64,000 bases of DNA from positions 343,401-407,400 of the forward strand of contig CAJJDO010000100.1 in NCBI GenBank assembly GCA_905183005.1, read 5' to 3'. This DNA comes from Paramecium pentaurelia (taxonomy: Eukaryota; Ciliophora; Oligohymenophorea; Peniculida; Parameciidae). Position numbers and translations under genes: made by a program. Positions 52,048 through 63,784 of the stretch are shown piece by piece; within the stretch, counting starts at the first letter, position 1, and each line of letters starts with the position of its first letter. Under the pieces are notes generated by a model. It did no database searches and was not told the DNA's origin. It was given only the letters and a program-made list of their open reading frames with translations.

Positions 52048-53018
52048 ATGATTCCTTATTATTATGGCAGCATAATAATTGGTCCAAGTGGTGTTGGCAA
52101 ATCAACTCTTTGTAAAGGATTGTCTTAAATGATGTAATAAATATAAAGAAAATCTATCATAATTAATATGGATCCAGCTAATGAAGATTTATATGAAGAT
52201 TATCTATGCATTAATATTTTAGAGCTTATTACTGTTGAGGATGTGATGAAAGAATTTAAATTAGGGTATATTCCAATAATATTTAAGGCCTAACGCAGCT
52301 TTGTTATATTGCTTCTAATTTTTGTTGGATAATATTAGTTGGCTTTTTGATAAATTAATAAAGTATAAAGACTATTATTTAATTTTTGATTTTCCAGGTA
52401 TTAATTAATGTTAAAATAGGATAGATTGAATTGTATTTAGCAAATGATTCTATTTATAATCTTATATAGTTATTGACAAATAAAAACAATTAAACATTAT
52501 AAATATCATTAGTTGCAGTGTAATTATTTGATTGTTTAAATTGTTATTAAGTGAATACATTTATTTCTGCAAGTCTTGTTAGTGTTACTGTATCTGCAAA
52601 TTTATCATTACCATACTTAGCTGTATTGAATAAATTAGATCTAATTAAATAATATGGTGAGATGCCTTTAAGTTTATAATACTATTTAGAAGGTGAAAAT
52701 TTGAAATACATGCTTGAAGTTACTGATTAATGTGATGAAGATGGATAAAAATTTAAAGAAAAATATGGACAATTAACATACTAAATTGCATAGCTAATTG
52801 ATTCTAAAGAAGTTGTTAGTTTTGAACCACTTTTTGTTGAAAATAAGAAATTAATTATGAGACTAATTCTAAAAATGGATAAAGCAAACGGCTATTATTT
52901 TTTAGAAAATTTACCTCCAATTTATAAATCTATACAAGATGAAGTAGGAGAAGAAATAGATTTTCTTCCTACTGAATTAGTGATGGAGTTAGAAACAGAC
53001 TTATTTGAGAGTAATTGA
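52048..53018 (+). CDS. GPN2: GPN-loop GTPase 2
   Basis: A 308-residue protein with two introns of 22 nt. The P-loop is GPSGVGKST (residues about 12-20), followed by INMDPANEDL and then the family-defining Gly-Pro-Asn insertion, LGPNAALLYC, split by the first intron. G3 is FDFPGQIEL, split by the second intron, and the guanine-specificity motif is NKLDLIKQYG. The DLIxxYG form favours GPN2 over GPN1 or GPN3. GPN GTPases assist assembly and nuclear import of RNA polymerases II and III. All motifs are intact. Confidence 0.9.
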
Positions 53019-53264
53019 TAATTTAATTACAAATTATAAATCATGTGAACATATTTTTATGCTCATTTCTTCATTTCTTCATTTTGATTTTATTTTTCAA
53101 ATCCAATAAACAAAAGATTTTATTTCTTTTTTATAATTGAAAAATTTTAAATGAAATTCATTACACCTTTAGAGCAAGAAAAAATTGATTAAATTAGTAG
53201 AAATCATAAATCTTAAATATAAAATAAAAAATTTGATTAAATTTTGTTCTTAATAAATTACAAT

Positions 53265-54795
53265 TCAATCTTACGATATTAATTTCAAAACAGGTTCTGA
53301 TTTTTTAACTTTTTATTATTATTTCATATGTTATTGCATTTTTGATTTCCAATCTTAAATTTCATCAAAGAAAACCTTTTCTTTTTGATTCAAACATTTT
53401 GGTGTATTTGGATTTTGAAGAATTTTCTAAAAAGGTTTATGGATTCTTTTTGAAACTATTTATTATTCATTTTAATATTCTAAATTATAAACTCTTATCA
53501 CATGTTCATTTTTGATTTATTTTGCTTCTTTTAAGTCCACAGAAACCTCTTTAAATTATTGTTTTTTCATAAAATTATTTCTGAAAGTATTGGTTGTGAT
53601 TTAAGGTTCTACTGATGATTTAATTATCCTTCTATTGCTCAATTCCTATTTTATGTTTCTTGAAATATATTCTTTTCCACTAAACCCTACAGCAGAATTT
53701 GGCCTAATTCTTTATAAACGAATCATCAAATCTTTTTAATCATCTTTTATTATTCTTTAAACTGATGACTAAGGTCTATTTTTTAATTGTCTATGAACTG
53801 AATGCATATTTTCTACTGTATCTAATGTTATTATCTAAGGTACAATAGGCTTTATTTCTAAAAACTAAGATTGATTATTTCGTTCTGAATCTGATTCATT
53901 TATGATTTCAATTTTGCTTTCTTTAAAAGAGCAAATACTTTATTCTTTTTTTGAAATTGTTCTTGAAAATTATTAATTCATCAATAAACTTGAAGGTGTG
54001 TCTCTAAATTGTACTTTATCATTTAAATAATTAATGAGTTACTAGTATGTATATCTTTTTTATATGTTTTTAACTAAAATCCATTTTATTATTTGAGATA
54101 ATATAGGAAATTTGCTTTAATCTGTGGGATGAGGATCTTTATAAATAATATTATATGCAAGAATTTTGTCATTGTCACCATTAAACGGCATACGATTGTT
54201 AGCAAGAAAATATCCTATAATACCTATACTCCAAATTCCAGAGTGATTGGATTCTTTTCTCAGAACTTCTGGAGAAGCAAAATTTAATGGGGTGGCATTT
54301 AATGATAGCAAATCGATCTTAATTGAATTAATAACAAACCTTTATATTTTTGTATTCATCGAGAAACAAATTTTAGAGAGTAACTGTTGCTTATATTCCT
54401 TTTAACTCAGCATTATTTAGGGCTAAAGCAAGTTATAAAATTATTGATAAAATTTTTTATTCTCCGAAACAACCTCCTCCCTTAATCGTTTATAAGGGTT
54501 CACTATTTTATATCATACACATCATTCCATTTTCTTACCATTTCTCCAAAATAACAAGAAAATTTTTATGATCAATACTACAAATTCGATCATCGTAATC
54601 AGAAGATGCCTATAATGTCAGAATATATTCTTTTTTTGTCTTTTTTTCAATACACAGATATTTATTTTACCCAAGCTTTTGAGTTTTCTCCAACTATTAT
54701 AATTGCATAATAAATTGGAATTTATATTTATAATTATCATTCCACTCAAAGAAGTTTTTCAAATTTTCATCTCTAACCTGAAAAGAAATTTTCAT
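53265..54795 (-). CDS. Pseudokinase with long disordered C-terminal tail
   Basis: A 502-residue protein with one 22 nt intron near 54310 and no internal TGA. The fold is recognisable from GIWSIGIIGYFLANNRMPFN (the DxWSxG helix region) and NFASPEVL (APE segment). All three catalytic sites are altered: beta3 reads YILTLQA without the ATP lysine, the HRDxxxxN position reads ATVTLQNLFLDE, and DFG is replaced by IDLLS. It should therefore not phosphorylate and may serve as scaffold or allosteric partner. The C-terminal 230 residues are Ser/Gln/Lys-rich. An additional 5' exon is possible because the hydrophobic reading continues upstream of 54795 for some codons. Confidence 0.7.
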
Positions 54796-55790
54796 TCTAA
54801 TGTCAGATTTCACAGATATTAAATAATGATGGATTTGATAAAATATTCAACTTAATGATCTCTTGATTAAAATGAACAAATACTAATTATTTAATTAAAG
54901 GAGGTTTAGGATTTTTGGAAAACAAAAAATAGAAGTTTTATGTGTAATCTTTTAAGGTTTCTGCTTGTCTTCAAATTAAGATAGAATTTTAGCTAAATTA
55001 TAAAAAAATATTTAGAAAATGAATCTCAAAGTTGTATTCTAACTCATTTTTTTTGATATTGTCAGCTCTTTCTAAAATACTAAATTGAATTAGAGTGAAA
55101 AAGAATCTAAAATTGCAAAAAAATATGAATTTAGAAAAATAATTTTATTAAAAATGAATACAAAATTAAAACTGATTTTAGCTAATAGAGGCATCAAAAA
55201 TTGAACTAAATAAATTTTGACTATAACTTTCCTTTATGAAATAAATTGAATTTATTCTCAAACAAGTAATTATTTTATTTAGTTTAAGAGTAATTGATAA
55301 AATTAATATATAAATTAATAACATATTAGATAAAACTTACATAAAATCGATTCACCTATCAATATATGTTATTAATTTTTAGATCATTCAAGCAATTTGG
55401 ATTGAATCTAACTTTTTGGATTAATTACATTAAATGTGGTCTACGCTAAAAACACATTAGAAAAATTATTACTTATTTCTATTAAAGTTCGCAAGTCTGA
55501 AAAATCATCTTTAGCTTCAGATAAATGGAAATAAAATATCTGATATTATTCATAAAAAGATAGTATCATTTTTTAGAGTATTGGAGATGATTTACTATAA
55601 ATAATTAACAAAAAATAAGTTGAAAGCATATATTGATTGTAGTTTCAATTCTAATTAAATTAAATTAATATCTGAATTTTTTTTAAATAGTTGAATAAAT
55701 AAATATATAAAATGATTTAATATTCAATATTTTTATCATTTAAGGTCTTGAGATTAGAGACAATTTATTTAATATTATAATTATTTTATT
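54796..55790. other. Gene-poor AT-rich region at the border of the decayed segment
   Basis: About 1 kb with no intact frame. The right-hand end of this stretch is where the dense, well-formed genes of the left 54 kb stop. A possible short 5' exon of the pseudokinase lies near 54800-54960 on the minus strand, unproven. Confidence 0.4.
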
Positions 55791-56650
55791 GTAATAAACA
55801 GCAGCTTTAACAATTAGTCTTTAGATTAAAACGGTTAGCAATAATAAGTGAATTAGTAGTTTTTTGAAACATCAGGCGGAAATACTTAAAAAATAACTCA
55901 ATCTCAAAGTTTTTAACATAATATTTTGTTTAGCTCAAGATCAATCTGATAATTTTTAATTAAGAGCATCATTTTTTCAAAAAATGTATGTTTGTTTGTG
56001 TAACAATCGAGTTTGCTATATATTTGGTAATAATTTCTTTAGGATTTCACACAAATATGGGAACTTGGCTAATAACTTTGCAAGAGACATGCATTATGTT
56101 GATAGATTATTGCACCTATAGTTTAGCACCAACAGTGTTGTTTAATATTTCTTTAATTGTTTCATTATTATTATAATTCACACTCTACTTTAGCAACTGT
56201 GCAAGAGAAGTAAAAATAAGAAATCTAAACATAGGCTCCTCTAAAATAAATAGTGATAATTTTGTATTAAGTTTCATTTGGACTTATAATTACAACAATA
56301 AGCATTTTTATGGCAATAAGTTTTTTAGAAGGTCCTGTATGGATGATTTGGGGAAAACTCTTCTGATAATATTAATGTTTACAATTTTTGGGTGTGTAAA
56401 ATAAAGCGAAATTACTTGGAAAAGTATATATCAATCTATATTTATAATTGGTGCTATAATCATTGTTGGTACAACAATACCAATAATGATAATTTTGATA
56501 TTGATTGATACTTCTGTTGTATGGTAGAAGATCGTAGGTGCAGTAATTGTTATAACCTATGGATTCTACTTGATTTTAGATACAAAATTTATGATGAACA
56601 AAGGAGTACAAATTATTAAATTTAATTAAGAGAATAAATTTAGAAAATGA
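55791..56650 (+). pseudogene. Bax-inhibitor-1/TMBIM (LFG)-like pseudogene
   Basis: Several hydrophobic helices in the order expected of the TMBIM family: NFQLRASFFQKMYV (the pre-helix basic block), IEFAIYLVIISLGF, SFGLIITTISIFMAISFL and TLLIILMFTIFGC. GAVIVITYGFYLILDTKFMM is the characteristic last-helix segment with Y-L-I-x-D-T. The pieces lie in at least two reading frames. One change (about 56200-56260) can be explained by a 25 nt intron, but single-base shifts near 55990 and 56360 cannot. A 220-codon frame from 55988 runs through by chance and gives nonsense in the middle. I therefore call it a pseudogene; TMBIM proteins are ER or Golgi calcium-leak and anti-apoptotic channels. Confidence 0.55.
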
Positions 56651-57384
56651 GTTTTGGAGAGGATCCTTGTTGCTTTCTGGTCTTATGTTCTAACCATTAG
56701 TGAGAATAATCGAATATTTATTTGACATATTTAAAAACAGAAATCGATGAATAAAATTTTATTTAATAATTTAAATGAACTATGTTTAATTATTTTCTAT
56801 ACAAAATTAATTGAAATGCTAACTTAAAGCATATTTAAGAGAATTGTTAGGTCTTTTTGTTGACTAAGTATTCTACCAACTGAGTATTGGGTTAGTTTTT
56901 TCTAACCGTAAAATAATTAATATTTTCTTCCAAGTTAGCAGTATTTTTGTCATAAGTTTTCTTTAATAGAAAAGAAATGGCGAATAGAAATCTTACATGG
57001 TTTTGCATGATAAAATATTTACAACAGTATAAAACTTTAAATTAAAGTGTTTTAGATCTTAAATCTGTCAATCCATAAATTATATCAATAAAAATAGCAC
57101 TTTAATCGTCTCAATAATTTCAACAGCAATAAAATTTAATAAAAGCAGAAGAATGCAAAAAAAAGTATATTAAATAAATTAAAAAAAATTATGAAAACAA
57201 AAGGTAAATTAAGAAAGAAGTGAAACATTCCTTTAAATATAAAATAGATTAAATCATAAGAATAATAAATAATTCATAGTTAATAATTGAAAATCTGGAA
57301 AAGAATAGTATAGTCGGTCTCCTAATTTGGTGTTGACCTAACTCTATAAATAAATTTCAATTCTTGAGTCATAAACCATGAAAA
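56651..57384. other. Gene-poor spacer in decayed region
   Basis: About 730 bp, AT-rich, with no supported frame longer than expected by chance under this code. Confidence 0.4.
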
Positions 57385-58068
57385 ATGAAGATTTTCATAA
57401 CTTTTTTTCTTGTAAAAAGCGATGAATATTCAACATTAAATTTATATAAAAGACCAGATGACATATATTTAACTATTAAGAATTATGTTTTTTTGATAAC
57501 AAAGGATATTTTCGTATTTACATTTACTCTAAACCTCTATATTTCCTTAGGTTATATAAATAATTATCGATTTCAAAAGGTAATGTATTTTGTTTAGATT
57601 TTTTAAATAAAAAGTGAAAGTTGTACTCTTCAAAAATAAAGGTTTGATGTAATTATGATATGTAACAATGATAGATGTGAACTTGAGATGTTCACAGTTG
57701 ATCCTTAGAAGAGTTTGTGCTATCAATTTTTATAGAATTTAGCATTATCATTGATTTAAAATTTGATAATATTTTTGTATGATATTTTCGTGAAATTAAA
57801 AGATTATAATTTTTATAATAAAACACTGTATGTTAGTTTTTCAATTTCTTTTTTTCAGTTTATACTTTCCTCTAACACATAGATCTCTTTAAGTATTTAA
57901 GATTTTCTTCCAATAATAATATGTAAATTATTTGAGATAAATCCAAAACTTTCGAGAAATCTAAAAATTTCTGAAGAATATGATTTTTATCTTCCAAAGT
58001 TAGTATTATATTTACTAACCATGCTTAAATAGGTAAGCTTGAATGATTAAATACTAGAATTTTCATGA
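57385..58068 (+). CDS. Open frame of 227 codons, hydrophobic, possibly a remnant of a membrane protein
   Basis: A single frame with only TGA as stop. Contains hydrophobic blocks (TKDIFVFTFTLNLYISLGY, LALSLIQNLIIFLYDIF, VSFSISFFQFILSS) separated by polar stretches, like a polytopic membrane protein. The 14 codons after an ATG at 57378 in another frame read into the same region, hinting at a frameshift at the 5' end. Followed directly by further membrane-protein-like sequence in other frames. I cannot assign a family. Most likely a fragment of a decayed gene, not a functional one. Confidence 0.35.
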
Positions 58069-58639
58069 CATACCCTAATTTCAAAGACAACCAAAATACT
58101 TGAACTTTAGACACCCAACAATTGAGTATGCTATTTTGATGCTTACGAGAGTCTATTAAAAAATAAGATACGACCAAGTTAAAGCCTATTTGAGTTTAAT
58201 TTTAGATAAGAAAATTATTAAATATAAATTTATACAGTAATCATAGAAACTAATAAATCTTCTTTTTCCAAAACCAATTTGGATATCTCAAAACTAAACT
58301 AGTAAATTACATATATCTTTCTATATAATAGTCATTATAGGAAATGTCAATAAAAAAGGCGCTGAAAATGATTTAAGCGTCATTCTTTTTCTTTAGAAAA
58401 TTAACTCCTAATTATCAAATAAAATATTATGATTTATAATTGAATGTTGTAGTTGTACTTTATTCTATACAGGCTTTAATAATATGATAAAAGCAAAAAA
58501 TAAGTAACAATACTACAAATTATTCTATATTAATCCGAATTCTTTAATTTCGAAGGTTTAATATTTTTATTCAATTGTATTAGATATGTATTTAAATTTT
58601 TATAAAAAATTATTATGTTATGTGGAATCGAAGATGTTT
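58069..58639. other. Continuation of decayed coding sequence
   Basis: Short frames with membrane-like composition in several registers, and no intact gene. Part of the mosaic that starts near 55.8 kb. Confidence 0.3.
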
Positions 58640-59580
58640 TCAAATATGTCAGATGAATATAAGTTGTGAATATAGATTCTTCCTTCAGCTTTAACAACGA
58701 AGTAATTGATAGGATTGATCAATCTGCATCTTTATTGAGTCATCTCAAATAATCAGAAATTATTTTAATCGAAGACAACCCAGCCGTAGTCAATAAGAAA
58801 CTCAATAAGGACTAAATCCAACACCAATCCATAATTGACCAACTTAATTATTAAGAAATTAAGTAGGTCATCCTGGTAGAGAAAGAAGTGAATTTAGATT
58901 CTTACGAATAAAAAAGATCATCAATGAGACTCAAGGGACACTCAATAATTTTCTAAGTTATTTATAAAAAATTAAGACTAAATCAATATTGAATTTGGAG
59001 ATTGATAAGAAAGAATATGGCAGAGACTAAAATGAACCTTTTTTCATGATTGGAAACATGAATCTTCTACAACAATATAATGAAAGACATTCATAAATTA
59101 ATTATTAAAGAGAACAAATTCTATCATATTAGATTGGAACTTCAATTGAATAATAACTGAAAAATAGATACTCGATTCAAATAATGGTTAAATGAGGATG
59201 CTAAATCCAATAATCTGAGACTTTGGTAATCTTATGATATCAGAAATTGGGATGAATAAGCAATATTTAAATACGAAACTATTGACTAGAATGAGAAAAT
59301 AGAGAATCTGTTTCTAGCTGGGAGTTCTTTCACTGGATACATGAATAAATGGGGAACTGGAACAAGGTAATGTTTATAGCTACAAGATAATTAGGGGATC
59401 AATTTTGGATTTGTGACATAACATCTGAAGAATTACAAAATAAATTTGCTAATGAATTCTGCAGGTTCATTTATCCTATATTTCCTATATCATATAGTTA
59501 ATATAATTGGATTAAATTTAAATATAAGAGAATATTTAAATTTTGCAATTAAATCATAAAGGGAATAGATTAGGCAGGTA
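58640..59580 (+). pseudogene. Frameshifted fragments of an unrecognised soluble protein
   Basis: Three consecutive coding-like blocks in different frames: a charged helical block at 58670-58992 (ending in TGA at 58990), a block at about 59000-59190 (LLQQYNERHSQINYQREQ, QQLKNRYSIQI), and a third from about 59160 (RLWQSYDIRNWDEQAIF, LFLAGSSFTGYMNKWG). Codon use and the acidic/basic patterning are protein-like, and the local GC is higher than in spacers. Frames change without intron signals, so the gene is broken. Family unknown. Confidence 0.45.
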
Positions 59581-60439
59581 AAAAAAATTTATTTTTCTGG
59601 TTTGGTTAGATATGATTTTACAGAGGCTAGTTTCGCTACAACTTATTTGATACTTAGACTCACAATCTTTAAGAATTATGGAGATGAACTTAGATTAGGT
59701 GAATTCGCAACCTAAAAATTGTGGTTATTGTATTCTATAAAAACATAATAAATATTATTTACTATGCTTCAGTATTAGGTTCTGTAAAGAAAAATTAATA
59801 GGAGCGACTTTCATTTAGAGATGATGGATTATATTACCAAAAATTATAGCTATAAATAAAAAATATATGCTTACAGTAATGGCAAATGGTATAATTTTCT
59901 TATGAATAACATAATGGGTACAGTGTCTTTTTCTTTTGCTTCTTCGAAAAATGTATATATAAATTATCACATCATAATCTATTAATTTACTTGAATATTG
60001 AAAGGTCTTTGGAAATAAGTTTATAAAGTCATTTTTGATAAAGGATTTATTTATAATTCAGGTTCAAGTGGACACTTTCGACATTATGGGATATATATGA
60101 TATTAGAGGTTATGGAATTTTTTCAATAACATTAAATATTCATGTATGAATAGTCTGAAAACATAATCATAATTCTTATAGTCAGCCAGTATTTAGTAAA
60201 TATTTAATTAGCTTTAAGGACATTAATTTCTATTTTCATTTTAGTGAAGAGTACTGTTGCTTTAATTAATTAGATTGGAATTAAAGTGTAAATGGCAAAC
60301 TTAAGGATCATAACACATTCAAAATAGTCATAATCTGCTATTTTAGTAACAATTTTAACTGATCATTTATAGAAATTAACATTTAAAACTACTTTTAAAA
60401 TCAATTTTTAAACAGGTTTATCAAATTACTTAAACTCAA
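59581..60439 (+). pseudogene. Decayed membrane-protein-like sequence
   Basis: Fragments with the look of a polytopic membrane protein: LRTLISIFILVKSTVALINQ followed in frame by a cytosolic-like block (VQMANLRIITHSKQSQSAI). Several TGA codons and frame changes interrupt it. It may belong to the same former gene as the open frame that follows at 60440. No family claim. Confidence 0.3.
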
Positions 60440-61141
60440 ATGCCAATCATATATAAACTATGTAATATTTATTAGATTGTTATTTATCCTACAATTCCAT
60501 TTATAATATACTATCAGTTATATGTTTTTAGTGGAAATTATTTAACATCGGATGGTTTGGCAAATACTTATGCTGTTATAATACATTTTAATATTTTTGA
60601 GGTGTATAGGTTATTTTTAATGAAAATAATTCGACGGCGTGAAACCAGACGTAAGTCGAATAAAGGGTTAAAGGTGAAAATTCATAGTCAAGACTTGTAA
60701 TTAGAAGAGGCTCTGAGAGAGTGGGTATGTCTAGGCTTCTCGAACAGCTGTGGAGGAGGCACTTACCTTTTATTTGGAAATATGACATCAGGGCCTATCA
60801 TCAGCCAGTCAGTCAGTGCTCTGGTCCTAGAAACCTCAGTACAGTTTATAGCAGACTAGAGGTGGAAAGTTTCCTTGTGCCAGTTCGAGGCTCTCCCCTT
60901 TCCCGAATATAGCTTCCCTGTGCAACGGATTGGAAAGACAAGTTTGTTGTTCTAGAACATTCTTTAACGAGAATTTTTATTACAATATAATAAATTTAGT
61001 ACATCATCAATGATTTATACTTGTGGGAAACCAATAAAGTCACAGAAGCTTTCTCTTCAATTTGATTCCAATGAAAAAAAATATTTTTACATATCATTCA
61101 ATATTATTATTGAGGTGTATACTTCATTATTTTAAATTTGA
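60440..61141 (+). CDS. Open frame of 233 codons spanning a GC-rich island; in-frame TGA then further coding
   Basis: ATG at 60440 to TGA at 61139, open under the ciliate code. The N-terminal 65 residues are hydrophobic (YPTIPFIIYYQLYVFSG, AVIIHFNIFEVYRLFLM). A strongly basic RRRETRRKSNKG follows, and then the GC-rich segment encodes a mixed sequence (CLGFSNSCGGGTYLLFGNMT). The same frame continues immediately after the TGA into a membrane helix and coiled coil. Either this is a gene with a nonsense codon, or the openness is accidental because few stops exist in GC-rich DNA. Function unknown; low confidence. Confidence 0.3.
60630..60940. other. GC-rich island of unknown origin
   Basis: About 310 bp with many G/C-rich words (for example GCTGTGGAGGAGGCAC and CCAGTTCGAGGCTCTCCCC) in a window that is otherwise AT-rich. 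It is bracketed by AT-rich DNA. Flanking it on either side are similar segments, near 60580-60620 and 61090-61135, each containing TTGAGGTGTATA. I could not match it to rRNA, SRP RNA, RNase P or a known protein. It could be a structured RNA, a mitochondrial or bacterial insertion, or a recently acquired exon. Confidence 0.6.
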
Positions 61142-61600
61142 TATCTTTTAATATCGCTTAGTGTTATCACTGCTATATTTATTAATATATATTTAAATCA
61201 AACATCGAACATCCAAGAAATATAAGAAAATGCAAAATCCAAAGATTAATCCAATGTTATTCAAAAAAGCAATGTTATTCAATAAAAATTAATTAATTCA
61301 TTGTACGAAACTGCAATTTTACTATCATATTAGAAATACTAAATATAGGATAGTTTAAAAAAATAAGAAGATGCAATTAAGAAAACTTTAAAAGCTGTTG
61401 ACGTTATACTTCTTGATTATGAAAGTCTAGTAAATTACAGTAAAAAGCAGCAATTATTCATCCAACAATTAGTTGATAAATACAAAATTCCTATTGAAAA
61501 AATAATTTTAGGAACTAAAAATTCAAATTCACATCAATTTATATAAAATGATTTCAAATCATAACTTTAACAAACAGGAATTTATTAATGTATCAAGTGA
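61142..61600 (+). pseudogene. Membrane-anchored coiled-coil fragment
   Basis: In the same frame as the preceding open frame but after its TGA. Starts with a membrane-like helix (YLLISLSVITAIFINIYL) and continues as about 130 residues of convincing coiled coil (SNVIQQKLINSLYET, LFIQQLVDKYKIP) to a TGA at 61598. There is no ATG at the head, so it is either the 3' part of the preceding frame or an orphan fragment. Confidence 0.4.
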
Positions 61601-62599
61601 ATCAATTAGTATTTCATAGCAAATCTTCAATTTATTATTTTAAGTGTAATCATAATAAATTATAAAATATAATAATAATTTATGAAATTTTTTGTTTATT
61701 AAATTTAAATAAAGGTAAAGTATAATTTAGAACTTTTTATGTCTAAATTCAATTATCTACTTGATATTTGATTAAGTCTTTTTATATATTAAAATATGCA
61801 TAATTATTATTATCATTTCCGAAAATTTTACAAAAAGATCATTTTTTAAATTATAATTAGATTAATAATTCTCTATGTTTTTATTACTTTTTTAGGTGGA
61901 TCCTTCATCTAATTCAGTTTCCAATATGTTGGTAAGATTGCATTTTTTAAAGATCTAACAAATCAATATTTCACATGTTTTTTCCTAATAAGTTTAAAAA
62001 CAATTATAAAATTCATTTTGGCTAGTTATTTTTTATTTGGGTATAATAAATTATCTTAATTTTAGTGAATTCGTTTTCTAAACTATAGCTCATCTAATCT
62101 ATTTAAGTCATCAGAACAAATTATTCTCAGCAATCAAATTCTTATTCTCTAATTTGATTAACAAATTTATTTGGTGAATGATTATTTAATTAAATTCATA
62201 TCTAATTCATTGGAATAAAAATTTAATAATTTGTTTTCATTCACTGCTTTTCTTAATAACTCAAAACCTCTCTAATATTGGAATTTTTTTTTCAGTTACC
62301 ACTTATTTAAGTCTAACTATTAAAGAAAATCAGACACTACAAGGTGTTTTGGAATAATGATGATATAATAATAAATTATTAGCAATATGAATATTGTATT
62401 AATTTTGGTCAAATGAAAAACTAATTGATGATGATATTAAAGGATAGTAATTAATTAATAATTTTATGATATTGTAATTTTTTGGAACGAAAAACCTTAA
62501 TGAGATAGATTTAGTTTTTTCAAAAATTTATTAGTTTAAAGAGTTATAAATCAATTCATAAATAGATCAAAATGCAATAGAGACAAAATTATAAACCCA
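61601..62599. other. Gene-poor spacer in decayed region
   Basis: About 1 kb. One short coding-like minus-strand fragment at about 62160-62280 (LLRKAVNENKLLNFYSN) ends quickly. Otherwise AT-rich and featureless. Confidence 0.35.
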
Positions 62600-63720
62600 T
62601 CTGAATACAAAATACTAACATTTCCAAATGATTAATAGGAGTAATTTAATGAAGAATCACAACCATTACATTGAAAGGAAGAAAATCATGAGCCTTCAAT
62701 ACTTACCATTCAAAAAGAAGAAAAGAGAAAATTCTATCCTTACCATAATGGATAAAATCAATTACTACTTCAAAACTGATCTTTCTAGATTTAACAGGAT
62801 ATTCATTATCTTTAAAAAACATTTATTCCACAAAAAATCATAAAATAACAGAAAAGCACTGACCAAAATTATCACCTTTGAAAGATCTAAAAGAAACTGT
62901 CAAATGTTCCAAAAATCGAGTATAAAATAAAATAAAATGAAATAAAATTAACTAAAGCGATTTAGTGAAAATAATATTTTTCGGTTAATTAAAATGGACT
63001 CGCTTAGGATGTTTTTTTTCTCATGTTTTTGAAGCTCTAGCAAAGAACGGAGTTCAATGAGTAAAGTAATTATGAGTGCTTAAAAAGATGATGCTTATCT
63101 ATTAGCTGTTTTGCTGGTTGCTCTAAACCTTTTTAGTTTTTTAACAATGTATCATGGTTATAATTTGGCAATGATTTTCTCAACAATAGCAAGAATGACA
63201 CTTATTAATTTAGTTTATTTAAAATTAACTGAATTAAGTTCTTCTTCAATAGCTGAGGCTAATAGAGGAAAAATTTTGAATTTAGTGTCTGGGGATATCA
63301 ATTAAATATAGAAAATTAAAAAATGAAAATTTTGATAAATATCAATAAATATAAAACAGTGATACCTATAAATAAGACTTTATTGTACCTAGAATTTAGT
63401 TCAAGAATTTTACTTCATATTGGACTACATTAATTTCTGAAACTACCAAACCCGTTCTCAAAAACTTAACATTAGAAATTTCTTCATGAGAAACTTGGGC
63501 TTTTATTGGTAAAGTTGGTTGTGGGAGTTCAATTTTCTTAGTTCTTTATAGCATGAGATTCCTGTATATAGGTGCTTTTTAAAAAATGATGGTCAAGAGG
63601 CAAATAAAAATATTTTGTCAGTAGCTTATGTTGAATAAGGACCATTGATTTTTCATGATACTATAAACAAGAATATTTTGTTCGGTAGACCCTATGATAA
63701 AGTCTTATATAGAATTCTTA
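62600..63720 (+). pseudogene. ABCC/MRP-type ABC transporter pseudogene fragments
   Basis: Pieces in the correct order of a long ABCC exporter but in different frames. First comes a cytosolic N-terminal block (about 62640-62900). Then a transmembrane block at about 63080-63305 (LLAVLLVALNLFSFLTMYHG, YLKLTELSSSSIAEANRGKI, ending NLVSGDIN, equivalent to the segment before the first coupling helix). Then a nucleotide-binding fragment near 63500-63720 with GKVGCGSS, where the Walker A lysine-serine is damaged, and AYVEQGPLIFHDTI and NILFGRPYD, as after the Q-loop. Much of the transporter is missing between blocks. Clearly non-functional. Confidence 0.65.
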
Positions 63721-63784
63721 ATTTTTTCTCCTTCCTAAAAGAATTATATTAACCAATTCGATAGTAAATTTCTATATCTCAGTA

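Noticed and set aside
55988..56650. Intact 220-codon membrane protein
   Set aside because: The frame is open but the TMBIM-like helices fall in other registers in the middle, so the open frame is accidental.
60588..60912. Short standard-code frames on both strands in the GC island
   Set aside because: GC-rich DNA has few stops in any frame, so these frames are expected by chance; neither resembles a protein I know.
60630..60940. Ribosomal RNA, SRP RNA or RNase P RNA in the GC island
   Set aside because: Compared by memory with conserved cores of these RNAs and found no convincing run of matches.
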